From NCBI GenBank assembly GCA_034112085.1, contig JAWUWD010000030.1, positions 1 through 64,000 of the forward strand: a stretch of 64,000 nt of DNA, given 5' to 3'. Under the pieces are notes generated by a model. It saw only the letters and a list, made by a program, of their open reading frames with translations. It had not been told where the DNA came from and ran no database searches. The translations under genes were made by a program, and so were the position numbers. Origin of the DNA: JAWUWD01 sp034112085 (GTDB taxonomy: Bacteria > Bacteroidota > Bacteroidia > Cytophagales > Cyclobacteriaceae). This document shows positions 9,070 through 18,191 of this stretch, piece by piece (positions within the stretch are counted from its first letter, which is position 1; each line of letters begins with the position of its first letter).

Positions 9070-11271
9070 CTATACATTGAGCCAATAGGTCAGCTTAAAT
9101 ACCAATCCACGATTCTTAGTTTTAAAATCTGTGGTGGTGTAGTTCTCACTATAGACAATGAATAAGTCCGACATGGGCTTAAACCTCCATTGAAACCTAC
9201 TGTTGATATTAAAGTTTTCAGCCTGCGTATTGTATTGTAGAAATGAAGTCCAGAACATTGTATTGGAGAAAGAAATCTGTGCAGTTGGACCAATAAGATG
9301 AAGATCAGTACTGCCATACAATCTCCCCAAATCCACTTTGTTCTGCGTATAGCTTATTCCAAAATTACCCCAAGGCTGACTTCGGAAATTCAATGTGCTA
9401 GACAGTGTAAACTTTCTGCCGCTGAAGAATTCTCCATAACGCATTGAGGACTTCAGTGACAAGACTTTTCGAGGATCAGAATTGTACCGGACACCAAGAT
9501 CAGTATATATAAACCGATTTGCAGGTAAAAAGTCATCCTCACCAATTAAGTCCGTTTCAAAAGGTAATTGAACATCTGTGTTTTGAATGTCAACTCTAAA
9601 ATCGCTTTTATCAGCAAAGTCGAATACATATGCAAATGTACTTCTTCGTTCGTTAAAGCTGCCGTCTTTGTTTGTTGTCAATACAGTCCAAGTTCTCCCA
9701 CCATGTCTATTAATGATGCCGCCACTAGAATACACATTGAATCCAATCCAAGGGTTGACCCTTGTGTATCCAATTCTGACAGTGGTATCATTTGCAGCAT
9801 CATAGTTATTCAGCCTTGGTGTGAACCCAGCATCTGCGATGAAGTTTTCACCCATTTTGGTGAAATTGACTCCGGTGAAAAATTTCTTTACATTATAGTA
9901 TAGCTCAGCAGATGATGAGTTCTTATCGGACATTTCTTCATCTGTCGTTGCATAATGATGTTTGATACTTCCTCCTAGGTTTCCATTGTTGGATAAATAT
10001 TCAAATTCAAGTCCTCCTACTCTGTTGTAATCTTGACGCGAACCATTCTCACCCGACACAGTGGCCTGTCGATTCGTTACGAATCCTTTAATAAGAGATC
10101 TTTTTAGTACCCGTTTTTGAACAGCTGCTATGGCATAGTTTTGTGCTTCTACTTCATCCGTAGCTCTTGTTTGTACATCCATTAGCCCAATACGGGTATC
10201 ATCAGTTATATTACCAGACAGTCTTGCCCCAAACAAGATTGGTATTTGTTCACCGTTATCTAAGCCTATTCTTCTTGAGAAGAATGGACGAGAACCCCAA
10301 GACCCAAAGTTTGAAAAGATATCGCTATTCTCAAGAAAGAAATTTCGCTTCTCTGGAAAAAATAGACTAAAACGACTCAAGTTTGTAACCTGTTGATCGA
10401 CATCTACATTTGAGAAGTCTGGGTTTAGTGTCAAGTCAAGATTGAGTGATGAAGTCAATGCAATCTTTGCATCCAATCCTGTGTCAACATCATAAGTTGT
10501 CGATTCATTGTCTTCATGATTCTTGTATACTCCACCTGAAAGGTAAGGTATAAGTACTACTTTGCCTTTGGATTGTTTAGGTGCTACATCCCATTGCAAT
10601 AACCCGTTGTATCCAAAATCGATCCCGCCAAAGTTCAATGGAAATTGTGTCCATGTAGAATACGCATTGCGCTGCATATCATTTCGAATAAAATTGATTC
10701 CCCATGATGTGTTAGTACTGTTGTATCTGAGAGATTTGAAAGGAATAGCCATTTCGACCACCCACCGGTCATCCATTTGTTGTACCGCAGAATACCACTT
10801 ATTATCCCAGTTTGTATCGATGTTGGGATCATTCCCTCGCACACTGATCATACCTTCATATTGTGCTCCTCCTGGATTTACCGCAAAGATAAAGCCATTA
10901 GCACGTTGATTAATGGGATCTATCGCAACGCTAAAGGCGTCACTTTGCCAGTGATTGCGATCATCTCTTTTGAGAGATTGAATGATGCGTTTTCCATTAT
11001 CAAAACAAACAGCACTTAGATAGATAAAATTTTCATCATAAGTCATTTTAATATGAGTAACCGCCTCAGATTTACCAGTATCTATTGGCCAATGGTTAAT
11101 CATTTGGTCAATTACTTGCGCATTCTTCCAGGCAGCTTCATCTAGCTTACCGTCAATCACTACTTTGTCTGAAGTTTTGCTAATGGCGAGTTGATATTTT
11201 TCACGAGTATCTTGAGCGTTTACATGCCAAAGATTGAAGCTTATTAATAGGAAGAGTAAAGACCTTTTCAT
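9070..11271 (-). CDS. DUF5916 outer-membrane protein with CBM9-like N-terminal domain
   Basis: The product has 733 residues, with a signal peptide (about 1-19, ending VNAQ). A carbohydrate-binding family 9-like domain follows (about 27-190: VIDGKLDEAAWKNA, then YLSAVCFD and DAFSVAIDP). From about 225 to the end it matches the DUF5916 architecture, with many alternating beta segments (FFPEKRNFFLENSDIF is characteristic) and an aromatic C-terminus typical of outer-membrane barrels. The family is common in Bacteroidetes and its substrate is not established; a role in glycan or peptide handling at the surface is inference. It is transcribed alone, with its own terminator, divergently from a LytS/LytTR pair that could regulate it. 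Confidence 0.88.
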   Translation of the reverse strand: MKRSLLFLLISFNLWHVNAQDTREKYQLAISKTSDKVVIDGKLDEAAWKNAQVIDQMINHWPIDTGKSEAVTHIKMTYDENFIYLSAVCFDNGKRIIQSLKRDDRNHWQSDAFSVAIDPINQRANGFIFAVNPGGAQYEGMISVRGNDPNIDTNWDNKWYSAVQQMDDRWVVEMAIPFKSLRYNSTNTSWGINFIRNDMQRNAYSTWTQFPLNFGGIDFGYNGLLQWDVAPKQSKGKVVLIPYLSGGVYKNHEDNESTTYDVDTGLDAKIALTSSLNLDLTLNPDFSNVDVDQQVTNLSRFSLFFPEKRNFFLENSDIFSNFGSWGSRPFFSRRIGLDNGEQIPILFGARLSGNITDDTRIGLMDVQTRATDEVEAQNYAIAAVQKRVLKRSLIKGFVTNRQATVSGENGSRQDYNRVGGLEFEYLSNNGNLGGSIKHHYATTDEEMSDKNSSSAELYYNVKKFFTGVNFTKMGENFIADAGFTPRLNNYDAANDTTVRIGYTRVNPWIGFNVYSSGGIINRHGGRTWTVLTTNKDGSFNERRSTFAYVFDFADKSDFRVDIQNTDVQLPFETDLIGEDDFLPANRFIYTDLGVRYNSDPRKVLSLKSSMRYGEFFSGRKFTLSSTLNFRSQPWGNFGISYTQNKVDLGRLYGSTDLHLIGPTAQISFSNTMFWTSFLQYNTQAENFNINSRFQWRFKPMSDLFIVYSENYTTTDFKTKNRGLVFKLTYWLNV

Positions 11272-11523
11272 TAGTTGAGCTGTAGTTGTTGAATGTGCAT
11301 ACTCACTATCAAGGGCTAATGTTTGGATAAAAAGGTCTTATTAGACAAATGGCACATATCACCTACCTAATGGCATTAAAATGATTTTCTTGCGATTGGA
11401 ATGATGTGCTAAGTAGTTGGGAAGTATATATCAGCATTTGGTCGAATATCGACTGTTTAGACAACTGCTTCTGCTCTTATACGATTAAAAATTATGTTAA
11501 ATTGAGAGCTTAGAGATTAGAAT
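11272..11523. promoter_or_regulatory. Divergent intergenic region between DUF5916 gene and LytS/LytTR operon
   Basis: These 252 bases carry no open reading frame of note and separate two divergent start codons, so both promoters must lie here. I see no exact TAnnTTTG box with good spacing for either gene, so no precise promoter is proposed. LytTR-type binding sites (imperfect direct repeats) would be expected here if the adjacent regulator controls its own region; this is inference. Confidence 0.5.
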
Positions 11524-12594
11524 ATGTTTGTATCAGCTGAAAATTATGTAGACAAAATCCCCAGAGTCACTAAACACGTACTCTTTTGGCTGCTATACAT
11601 TTCATTTTTCACAATGCTATATGGAAGTTTCTCTGAGAACTATTATTTCCAATTTAAATTGCAAGCACTTTACCTTCCAGAGAAGATCATCGCTACATAC
11701 ATAGTCATCTATTTTTTGCTACCGAAATTCCTTTTAACCAAAAAGTATGTTTGGTTTTTTCTATTGTTGATAATTACACTTTTGTCAGCTGGAATGCTTC
11801 ATTGGGTGACGGCTGTCAAGATTGAACAACCGATATTTTATCCTGAAGCGGATTCTTGGGGAGCCATATGGTACCCAGCTAAAATTATCAAGAACTCAAC
11901 GTATATCTATCCAGTGGTAGCGATAGCTTTGGTTGTGAAAATTTTCAAGCAATGGTACCAATTTCAAATTTCAACTCAGCAACTTACTCAAGAGAAATTA
12001 GCTGCTGAACTCAATTTCTTGAAGGCCCAGATCCATCCACACTTTTTATTCAACACACTCAACAACCTATATGCGCTTACCTTGAAAAAATCCGATCATG
12101 CGCCAGATATGGTGTTGAAACTTTCTGATTTGCTCAACTATATGCTCTATGACTGCAATGCCAATCATGTGTTGCTGTATAAGGAAGTAGACATGTTACA
12201 AAACTATATTGCCTTGGAGAAAATAAGATATGGAGATCGACTAGACATCGCCTTTAACATCAAAGGAGAAGTAACCGGCAATATGATAGCTCCTATGATG
12301 ATTCTTCCATTCGTAGAGAATAGCTTCAAGCATGGCGCTAGCGATGAAATAGACAACGCATGGATAAGTATAGATATCTCTGTCAATGAAGGTCACTTGA
12401 CACTCAAAGTAGACAATAGCAAGAGTGATATAGATAACAATACGCCAGAAACCAGTTATAAAAAAGGAATTGGCATGAGCAATGTCAAAAGGAGATTGGA
12501 ACTGCTATATGAAGGGAAATATGACCTCAAAGTGATTGATACCGATGTATCCTTTTTGATAGTATTAAAGCTTGACCTAACCACCGAAGAATGA
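11524..12594 (+). CDS. LytS-type sensor histidine kinase
   Basis: This intact kinase of 356 residues has four predicted membrane helices in its N-terminal 140 residues (about 20-35, 55-72, 76-92 and 125-140), then a short coiled coil and the His_kinase domain. The phospho-acceptor motif is HPHFLFNTLNNL (His173), followed by the ATP-binding N box PFVENSFKHG near 261-270 and a GIGMSNVKRRL G-box region. There is no periplasmic sensor domain, so the membrane helices themselves may sense the signal. Its stop overlaps the start of the downstream LytTR regulator by four bases (ATGA), indicating translational coupling of kinase and regulator. Confidence 0.9.
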   Translation: MFVSAENYVDKIPRVTKHVLFWLLYISFFTMLYGSFSENYYFQFKLQALYLPEKIIATYIVIYFLLPKFLLTKKYVWFFLLLIITLLSAGMLHWVTAVKIEQPIFYPEADSWGAIWYPAKIIKNSTYIYPVVAIALVVKIFKQWYQFQISTQQLTQEKLAAELNFLKAQIHPHFLFNTLNNLYALTLKKSDHAPDMVLKLSDLLNYMLYDCNANHVLLYKEVDMLQNYIALEKIRYGDRLDIAFNIKGEVTGNMIAPMMILPFVENSFKHGASDEIDNAWISIDISVNEGHLTLKVDNSKSDIDNNTPETSYKKGIGMSNVKRRLELLYEGKYDLKVIDTDVSFLIVLKLDLTTEE

Positions 12595-13307
12595 AGTGCA
12601 TAATAGTAGATGATGAGCCGTTGGCGATAGAGGTAATAGAATCATACGTTGAAAGACTTGATGACTTCGAGATAGTCGCAAAATGTAGCAATGCACTCAA
12701 AGCTTTTGAAATATTACAGAAGCAATCAATTGATGTGATTTTTTTAGATATACAAATGCCTAAGTTGACCGGTATAGAATTTTTAAAATCTCTACAAAAT
12801 CCTCCACAAATTATCTTCACGACCGCCTATAGAGACTACGCCATTGAGAGTTATGAACTGGATATTGTAGATTATCTGCTTAAGCCTATTTCATTTGACA
12901 GGTTTTTGAAGGCAATCAGTAAACTATACAAAGGCAATAAATTCACTCAAGACACCGAGAAGGTAGCTCAAATCACTGAACAGAAAGATGCATATATCTA
13001 TCTGAAAGTAGATAAAAAGATGGTGAAGCTATTGCTTAAAGACATTATCTACATAGAGAGTCTAAAAGATTATGTCAGAATCAAAACACATGACAAGGCG
13101 CTAGTCACCCATCAGAAAATAAGTTATTTAGAAGAAAAGCTTCCTGAAGAATGTTTTATGAGGATTCATCGCTCATATATAGTTTCCTTGTCCAAGGTGG
13201 AGAGTTATTCCCCTACCACTATCGAAGTGCCTAATCAGGAATTACCAATTGGTAGAAACTATAAGAATCAAGTGATGGAGGTACTCAATGCTAAACATCA
13301 ACTTTAG
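12591..13307 (+). CDS. LytTR-family response regulator
   Basis: The product is a 238-residue two-component response regulator and the partner of the overlapping LytS kinase. The receiver domain has the VDDEP acidic pair, phospho-acceptor Asp53 in IFLDIQMP, and a KPISF switch lysine near 100. A LytTR DNA-binding domain occupies about 135-235 and contains FMRIHRSYIVSL and the PIGRNYKNQV ending typical of the family. The last 17 bases overlap the convergent end of the truA-like gene on the other strand. Possible targets are its own operon or the divergent DUF5916 gene; this is inference from neighbourhood only. Confidence 0.92.
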   Translation: MKCIIVDDEPLAIEVIESYVERLDDFEIVAKCSNALKAFEILQKQSIDVIFLDIQMPKLTGIEFLKSLQNPPQIIFTTAYRDYAIESYELDIVDYLLKPISFDRFLKAISKLYKGNKFTQDTEKVAQITEQKDAYIYLKVDKKMVKLLLKDIIYIESLKDYVRIKTHDKALVTHQKISYLEEKLPEECFMRIHRSYIVSLSKVESYSPTTIEVPNQELPIGRNYKNQVMEVLNAKHQL

Positions 13308-14103
13308 CTTCTTCGCCCAGCCCCATTTTCAACACCTTAAAGAACGCTGTTTTAGGAGTGATTTTTAGATAGGGATATTCTATCCGAGATAAGTAAAGCC
13401 CATTGGGCAGAGCAGATTGTTTTTCTGGGACTTCGATTTTATTAGCCAGGATATATTCAAATTCTTCGAGAGTCATTTTTCCAGTTCCAACCTTCAGTAA
13501 AAACGAAACGGTCAACCTTACCATACCTCTAAGAAACCGATCTGCTGTGATCGTAAATCTAAGACGCTGTTGATGCGTATCGACATATAGCGCTGCGTGA
13601 GACACCTTGCACCTGGTGTGCTTATACAACTGTGGCTGCTTACAAACAGCTCTGAAGTCACCATATGAGCAGAGCATCCCGGCTGCTTGATGCATGGTCT
13701 CATAGTTGAGATTTTCTAGTGGATAGTAAGAGCTATACTTAGACAGCAAAGGGTCTTTGTATAAATGAATATAATAATCGTAAGTCCGAGAAATCGCATC
13801 GTATCGAGCATGCTGACCATCTTCCATTTTCAAGACCCCGTAGATGGCGATATCATCTGGTAGATTTTTATTCAAGCGAAATTTCAAATCAAAATCTATG
13901 GGCTGATCCAGATCAATATGGAGAATATACTGGCTTGCATGTACTTCCGCATCGGTCCGGCCACATCCGTACACCACAATATCTCTTTTGAAAATTCGCT
14001 TCAATTTTTCTTCTAGTACCTGCTGAACTGATATCACATTTGGCTGATACTGCCATCCTCGATAGTTGCTACCATCATAGGCTATGTGCAGAAAATAGAT
14101 CAT
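13291..14103 (-). CDS. TruA-family pseudouridine synthase paralogue
   Basis: This 270-residue member of the TruA fold has the RGWQYQPN segment near 15-22, the catalytic Asp51 in GCGRTDAEVHA, and RFLRGMVRLTVSFLL near 190. TruA makes pseudouridine at positions 38-40 of tRNA anticodon arms. Here the usual GRTDAGVHA loop has Glu in place of the second Gly. A second, canonical TruA is encoded at 21270-22031, so this copy may have another RNA target or a specialised role. Its start overlaps the end of the DUF4105 gene by four bases, suggesting co-transcription. Assignment to the family is firm; specificity is not. Confidence 0.85.
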   Translation of the reverse strand: MIYFLHIAYDGSNYRGWQYQPNVISVQQVLEEKLKRIFKRDIVVYGCGRTDAEVHASQYILHIDLDQPIDFDLKFRLNKNLPDDIAIYGVLKMEDGQHARYDAISRTYDYYIHLYKDPLLSKYSSYYPLENLNYETMHQAAGMLCSYGDFRAVCKQPQLYKHTRCKVSHAALYVDTHQQRLRFTITADRFLRGMVRLTVSFLLKVGTGKMTLEEFEYILANKIEVPEKQSALPNGLYLSRIEYPYLKITPKTAFFKVLKMGLGEEAKVDV

Positions 14104-15281
14104 CTAGAAGGTTCTCCAAATAGCTTGATCCAAAGCCATGATCTAATACCTAAGACTATCACCAACGGTATTAGAGAGGCTAACATCAATTGAGGAAGCC
14201 AATTCCAGGTCATTAAGAGGCCCACACTTATAAAGACAACTCCTATGAAATAGTATTTGAGCCATTTTGGTGATTCTTTTCTAAACATGAAAATAGCCGC
14301 TATCAAATGTGTCGGCAGTGCCCAGAGCAAATTCATATTGCGAGCTGCTGCTTCATGATCCGTCACCGTCCATAGCAAGAAAAATAGTAAGCCGATCATT
14401 CCTACGACTCCGAACAAAGTAATGTCTAGCCATTTAGAAATTTTGTGCCTTCTAATATCAAATACAGAAAGGAGGACCACCAAAACTAGGAGTGAATAGA
14501 ATACCAAATTAGGAGTAAATAAAGACCCAATGGGTTCTGTTGGTTGAGACTGATAAGTTGCGACACTACGCTTTACCAGCAGCAACGTAGTAGTGTCATT
14601 TTTTAAAAAAGCATGGTCGAATCCTGACTCAATGTAATCTGGTAAAAACATATACATATAAGGAGTTGCCGTTTTATCCATTGGTAATCCAAGACATAGG
14701 TCAATCCCCAAATCCCCCCAAGGAATAGCTTTCAAATAAAGATCCGTAAGCTCTCTTATCGTATAATCAGTCGTGATGTATGAACCATCAAAAGTAAGCT
14801 CATCACCAAGTGTATTGACCAATACATCTCTAATTCTAGTGGCACAATTGTCGTAGAAATAATCGTAATAATAATACTGATTTTCTGGCAACATGTTCTG
14901 CTCTAGATAGTCAAATACCTTTTGCTTTTGAGTTTGATTGAGGTTAAGTATTTGCTCATGTATAAATCGGTTGTAATACATATAGACATACCTAAATCGG
15001 TCATAATTGGTAGTGTCTAGTTTATAGTTTAAAAAACCCTTAGCAAAGTTGAGGTAGAAGTTAGGCTGGTCGAAATTGAAAACCCCATAGTTGTATACGC
15101 GATCGATATTGAGAGAACGATCGACCACCCGAAAAGCACTGTGACCGAATGCCGCGTAAAGCTCATTCTCATCTGGCCCCAATGTTAGCACCACTATTTC
15201 TGCATTATCTGATAATTGCTGCGCTTGTATGGTCGTCCCTAGTGAGGCGATGCAAAATATAATGGTAAGTATCTTGGTCAT
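14100..15281 (-). CDS. DUF4105 (Lnb N-terminal-type) membrane protein
   Basis: The ATG at 15281 is preferred over one 39 bases upstream because it opens directly into a signal peptide (MTKILTIIFCIASLGTTIQAQ). The following 200 or so residues match DUF4105, the periplasmic domain named from lacto-N-biosidase maturation proteins: LGPDENELYAAFGHSAFRV, YNYGVFNFDQPNFYLNFAKG and the cysteine-containing YDNCATRIRD motif. Five membrane helices follow in the C-terminal half. The conserved His and Cys suggest a papain-like or transglutaminase-like hydrolase fold, but activity is unproven. It overlaps the downstream truA-like gene by four bases. Confidence 0.85.
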   Translation of the reverse strand: MTKILTIIFCIASLGTTIQAQQLSDNAEIVVLTLGPDENELYAAFGHSAFRVVDRSLNIDRVYNYGVFNFDQPNFYLNFAKGFLNYKLDTTNYDRFRYVYMYYNRFIHEQILNLNQTQKQKVFDYLEQNMLPENQYYYYDYFYDNCATRIRDVLVNTLGDELTFDGSYITTDYTIRELTDLYLKAIPWGDLGIDLCLGLPMDKTATPYMYMFLPDYIESGFDHAFLKNDTTTLLLVKRSVATYQSQPTEPIGSLFTPNLVFYSLLVLVVLLSVFDIRRHKISKWLDITLFGVVGMIGLLFFLLWTVTDHEAAARNMNLLWALPTHLIAAIFMFRKESPKWLKYYFIGVVFISVGLLMTWNWLPQLMLASLIPLVIVLGIRSWLWIKLFGEPSR

Positions 15282-15329
15282 ATTCTTTCTGTAACTATAA
15301 ATGTAAGCACTGCTAATCAAACGATTGCA

Positions 15330-16538
15330 TTATGAACACGCTGATTTACCAGCAATAAATCCGGTAGTCCATGCAGCTTGGAAATTGAACCCACCAGTGA
15401 CTCCATCAATATCAAGCACCTCTCCCGCAAAGTACATTCCTGGACAAGACTTACTCTCCATGGCACTGTCGATACTATCTAAACTTACTCCTCCACAAGT
15501 CACAAACTCTTCCTTAAAAGTAGTTTTTCCAGAGACTTCATAAACATCATTAACCAAAGAATTGATCAGTCTATTAATTTCTTTTTTACTTAAGTCTCTC
15601 CACTTTTTATCTGGATCAGTCGCATTTTTATCTAAGATAAAATCCCACAGCCGTTGAGGTACTCCAAATGGATTTCGGTTGCTAACATTCCTAGCTTTAA
15701 TGTTATCATGATCCATTATCAGCTTCTCCCGCAATTGATTTTCTTTTATGCCACCCAGCCAATTGACGTGAATTTTAAATTGGTATGATTTCTCATGAAG
15801 TAGCCTTGCACCCCAGGCTGATAATTTTAAAATAGCAGGCCCACTCATTCCCCAATGGGTAATCAAGAGCGGCCCATTACTTTCCAGTTTCTCTCCTTGA
15901 ATTTTGACTTGCGCGTTGGGTACAGATAAACCCATCAATTCTTTGATGGGCTCATTCGGCATATTGAATGTGAAAAGTGAAGGCACAGGGCTGTCAATAT
16001 TATGCCCTAGGTCTACCAACCATTGATAGGCGGTTTCCTTTGGGCTTCCTCCAGAGCCAATGATTACTTTATCAACCTGATATGAGCCTTGCTCGGTTTC
16101 CAAATCAAAATATTGATCCTTCTGATGTATTGATAATATAGCCGTCCTCTGCTTGATGGTAATTCCCAACCTCCTGGCCTCCCCTAACAAACAATCAATA
16201 ATTGTCTGAGAATCATCGCTGGTAGGAAACATTCGGTTATCACTTTCTATTTTCAGGTTCACGCCCTTCGATTTAAACCAATTGATTGTATCAGTTGTAT
16301 TAAATTCATTGAACGCTTTCTTTAAGAATTTCCCTCCACGTGGATAAAATTTTGAGAGTTCGTTATTCTTGAAACATGCGTGTGTAACATTGCACCTTCC
16401 GCCTCCAGAAACCTTGACTTTTGCAAGCAGCTTGCTGGTCTTTTCAAATATGGTAACTTGAGCTGAAGGATTTAGTTGCGCGCATGTAATGGCCGCAAAA
16501 AATCCTGCTGCCCCACCACCGATTACTGCTGTTCTCAT
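15330..16538 (-). CDS. HI0933/YhiN-family FAD-dependent oxidoreductase
   Basis: This flavoprotein of 402 residues has an N-terminal Rossmann motif VIGGGAAGFFAA (near 5-16), an acidic residue ending the second strand (TIFEK), and the family signature KVSGGGRCNVTH near 42-53. The C-terminal GEVLDIDGVTGGFNFQAAWTTGF completes FAD binding. The family (HI0933/BaiN) has unclear natural substrates; bile-acid flavin reductase BaiN is one member. Members are usually cytosolic. It lies 49 bases upstream of the DUF4105 gene on the same strand and could share its transcript. Confidence 0.92.
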   Translation of the reverse strand: MRTAVIGGGAAGFFAAITCAQLNPSAQVTIFEKTSKLLAKVKVSGGGRCNVTHACFKNNELSKFYPRGGKFLKKAFNEFNTTDTINWFKSKGVNLKIESDNRMFPTSDDSQTIIDCLLGEARRLGITIKQRTAILSIHQKDQYFDLETEQGSYQVDKVIIGSGGSPKETAYQWLVDLGHNIDSPVPSLFTFNMPNEPIKELMGLSVPNAQVKIQGEKLESNGPLLITHWGMSGPAILKLSAWGARLLHEKSYQFKIHVNWLGGIKENQLREKLIMDHDNIKARNVSNRNPFGVPQRLWDFILDKNATDPDKKWRDLSKKEINRLINSLVNDVYEVSGKTTFKEEFVTCGGVSLDSIDSAMESKSCPGMYFAGEVLDIDGVTGGFNFQAAWTTGFIAGKSACS

Positions 16539-16629
16539 AGTTCGTCAAGTTATGAATATTTGAAAACGAACGTATTAAGATTTGCAATAAAAAAGGGAAA
16601 CTAAAGTCCTTATATCGTAAGTTTAAATC

Positions 16630-17655
16630 ATGGCAATGTCAAAATATGTAGATGGGATTAATTTTCTATCCAAGTTTACTTGGCGCAGGACCTGGAATTC
16701 GTTCTTGATTGTAAAGAGTTATATATATTCTCGTATTACAAAGAAGGCCATTCATCAAGGTATGCCGATAAGTCTATCGTTTGAGCCAACAACATCCTGT
16801 AACTTAAGATGTCCGGAATGTCCAAGTGGATTGCGCTCATTCACACGACCGACAGGAATGTTGGACAATGATTTTTTCAGAAAATCAATTGATGAACTTG
16901 AACAAACACTGCTCTATCTCTTGTTCTATTTTCAAGGTGAGCCCTATCTACATCCTCAGTTCCTAGACTTGGTCAAGTATGCTACTGACAAGAATATCTA
17001 CACCGCCACTTCCACCAATGCGCATTATTTATCAAGCGACAAAGCCAAAAAGACAGTAGAATCAGGACTGGATCGGCTCATTATTTCAATAGACGGGACT
17101 ACGCAAGAAACCTATGAAGCTTATCGTGTTGGTGGAGATCTGGAAAAGGTAGTAGCCGGAGCTAAGCAAATTATGCACTGGAAAAAGGAATTGAAATCTA
17201 AAACCCCACATGTCATTTTTCAATTTTTAGTCGTCAAGCCAAATGAACATCAACTGGATGAAGTAAGAGACCTAGCAAAGAGTATCGGAGTAGACGAAGT
17301 GCTATTCAAGACTGCTCAGATCTACGACTTTGAAAATGGCTCATCACTGATCCCTGAACAATCCAAATATTCTAGATACAAACCCAATCGTAATGGCACA
17401 TATAGCATTAAGAGCAAATTGCTGAATCATTGTTGGAAGATGTGGCATTCATGTGTGGTGACTTGGGATGGTCGTGTGGTCCCTTGTTGCTTTGACAAAG
17501 ATGCCCATCACGTTATGGGTAAGATGAATGAAGTGTCTTTCACAGAATTGTGGAAAGGCTCCGAATACAATAAATTTAGAGAATTATTGATCTCTTCTCG
17601 AAGCAATATTGAGATGTGTAAAAATTGTACAGAGGGTACTAAAGTTTGGGCATAA
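16630..17655 (+). CDS. Radical SAM protein with SPASM-type C-terminal domain
   Basis: The product has 341 residues. The radical SAM [4Fe-4S] motif CNLRCPEC (Cys57, Cys61, Cys64) opens a TIM-barrel core of about 50-250, with FQGEPYLHP as the SAM-binding GGEP-like segment. A SPASM/twitch-type region follows with CWKMWHSCVVTWDGRVVPCCFD and a terminal CKNC, giving at least one auxiliary cluster. SPASM proteins modify peptides or small molecules, or act in cofactor and surface-sugar pathways. No precursor peptide was seen next to it, so the substrate is unknown. It appears to be monocistronic and faces away from the HI0933 gene. Confidence 0.9.
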   Translation: MAMSKYVDGINFLSKFTWRRTWNSFLIVKSYIYSRITKKAIHQGMPISLSFEPTTSCNLRCPECPSGLRSFTRPTGMLDNDFFRKSIDELEQTLLYLLFYFQGEPYLHPQFLDLVKYATDKNIYTATSTNAHYLSSDKAKKTVESGLDRLIISIDGTTQETYEAYRVGGDLEKVVAGAKQIMHWKKELKSKTPHVIFQFLVVKPNEHQLDEVRDLAKSIGVDEVLFKTAQIYDFENGSSLIPEQSKYSRYKPNRNGTYSIKSKLLNHCWKMWHSCVVTWDGRVVPCCFDKDAHHVMGKMNEVSFTELWKGSEYNKFRELLISSRSNIEMCKNCTEGTKVWA

Positions 17656-17797
17656 AAGCACCAAAAGTATAATATAACTATTTTTATTTTAAAATAAATA
17701 AATAATAGTTAAGCTGTGTTTTATCAAATATTCACTTTAATTTTTCTTTCATGGTAAAATCTATTCACTAAATTTAGTCCCTTCGTTTAAACCATGC

Positions 17798-18163
17798 ATG
17801 GACAGACTATATATTAAAGCTACCGAGAATACTCCAAAGATTGATTTCAATCCAAGCTTGGAGCAATTCGAGATATCTGGAAAGTCTATCCCTGAAGATT
17901 CATTGGGGTTTTATAACCCTGTGATGGATTGGTTAGAAGAATACGCAAAGTCTCCGAGTGGCAGAACTGTGTTTTCCTTCAAGTTGGAGTACTTCAACAC
18001 CAGTTCTTCTAAAGTAATACTAGATATATTGTATATTCTAGAAAAAATTAGCGGATTGGTAGTCAATTGGTATTATGACGAAGATGATGAGGATATGGAA
18101 GAAACCGCTAGCGAATTTAATGAAGTGGTAGATTTTGAAATTAATTTAGTTATAAACGAATAG
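17798..18163 (+). CDS. SiaC-family regulatory phosphoprotein (DUF1987)
   Basis: This small cytosolic protein has 121 residues. It matches the SiaC/DUF1987 family across its length: YIKATENTPKIDFNP, then GKSIPEDSLGFYNPVMDWLEEY, then YFNTSSSKVILDIL. The last block holds Thr68, equivalent in position to the threonine that is switched between phosphorylated and free forms in Pseudomonas SiaC, which controls a diguanylate cyclase partner. The kinase SiaB and phosphatase SiaA are not encoded beside it here. The next gene, 28 bases downstream, encodes a coiled-coil membrane protein that probably shares the transcript and may be a partner. Confidence 0.87.
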   Translation: MDRLYIKATENTPKIDFNPSLEQFEISGKSIPEDSLGFYNPVMDWLEEYAKSPSGRTVFSFKLEYFNTSSSKVILDILYILEKISGLVVNWYYDEDDEDMEETASEFNEVVDFEINLVINE

Positions 18164-18191
18164 GACCTGAATTCGGGTTGGCAATTAGGGT

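Noticed and set aside
9568..11019. Overlapping plus-strand open frames within the DUF5916 gene
   Set aside because: They are antisense to a well-supported outer-membrane protein gene and show no domain signal.
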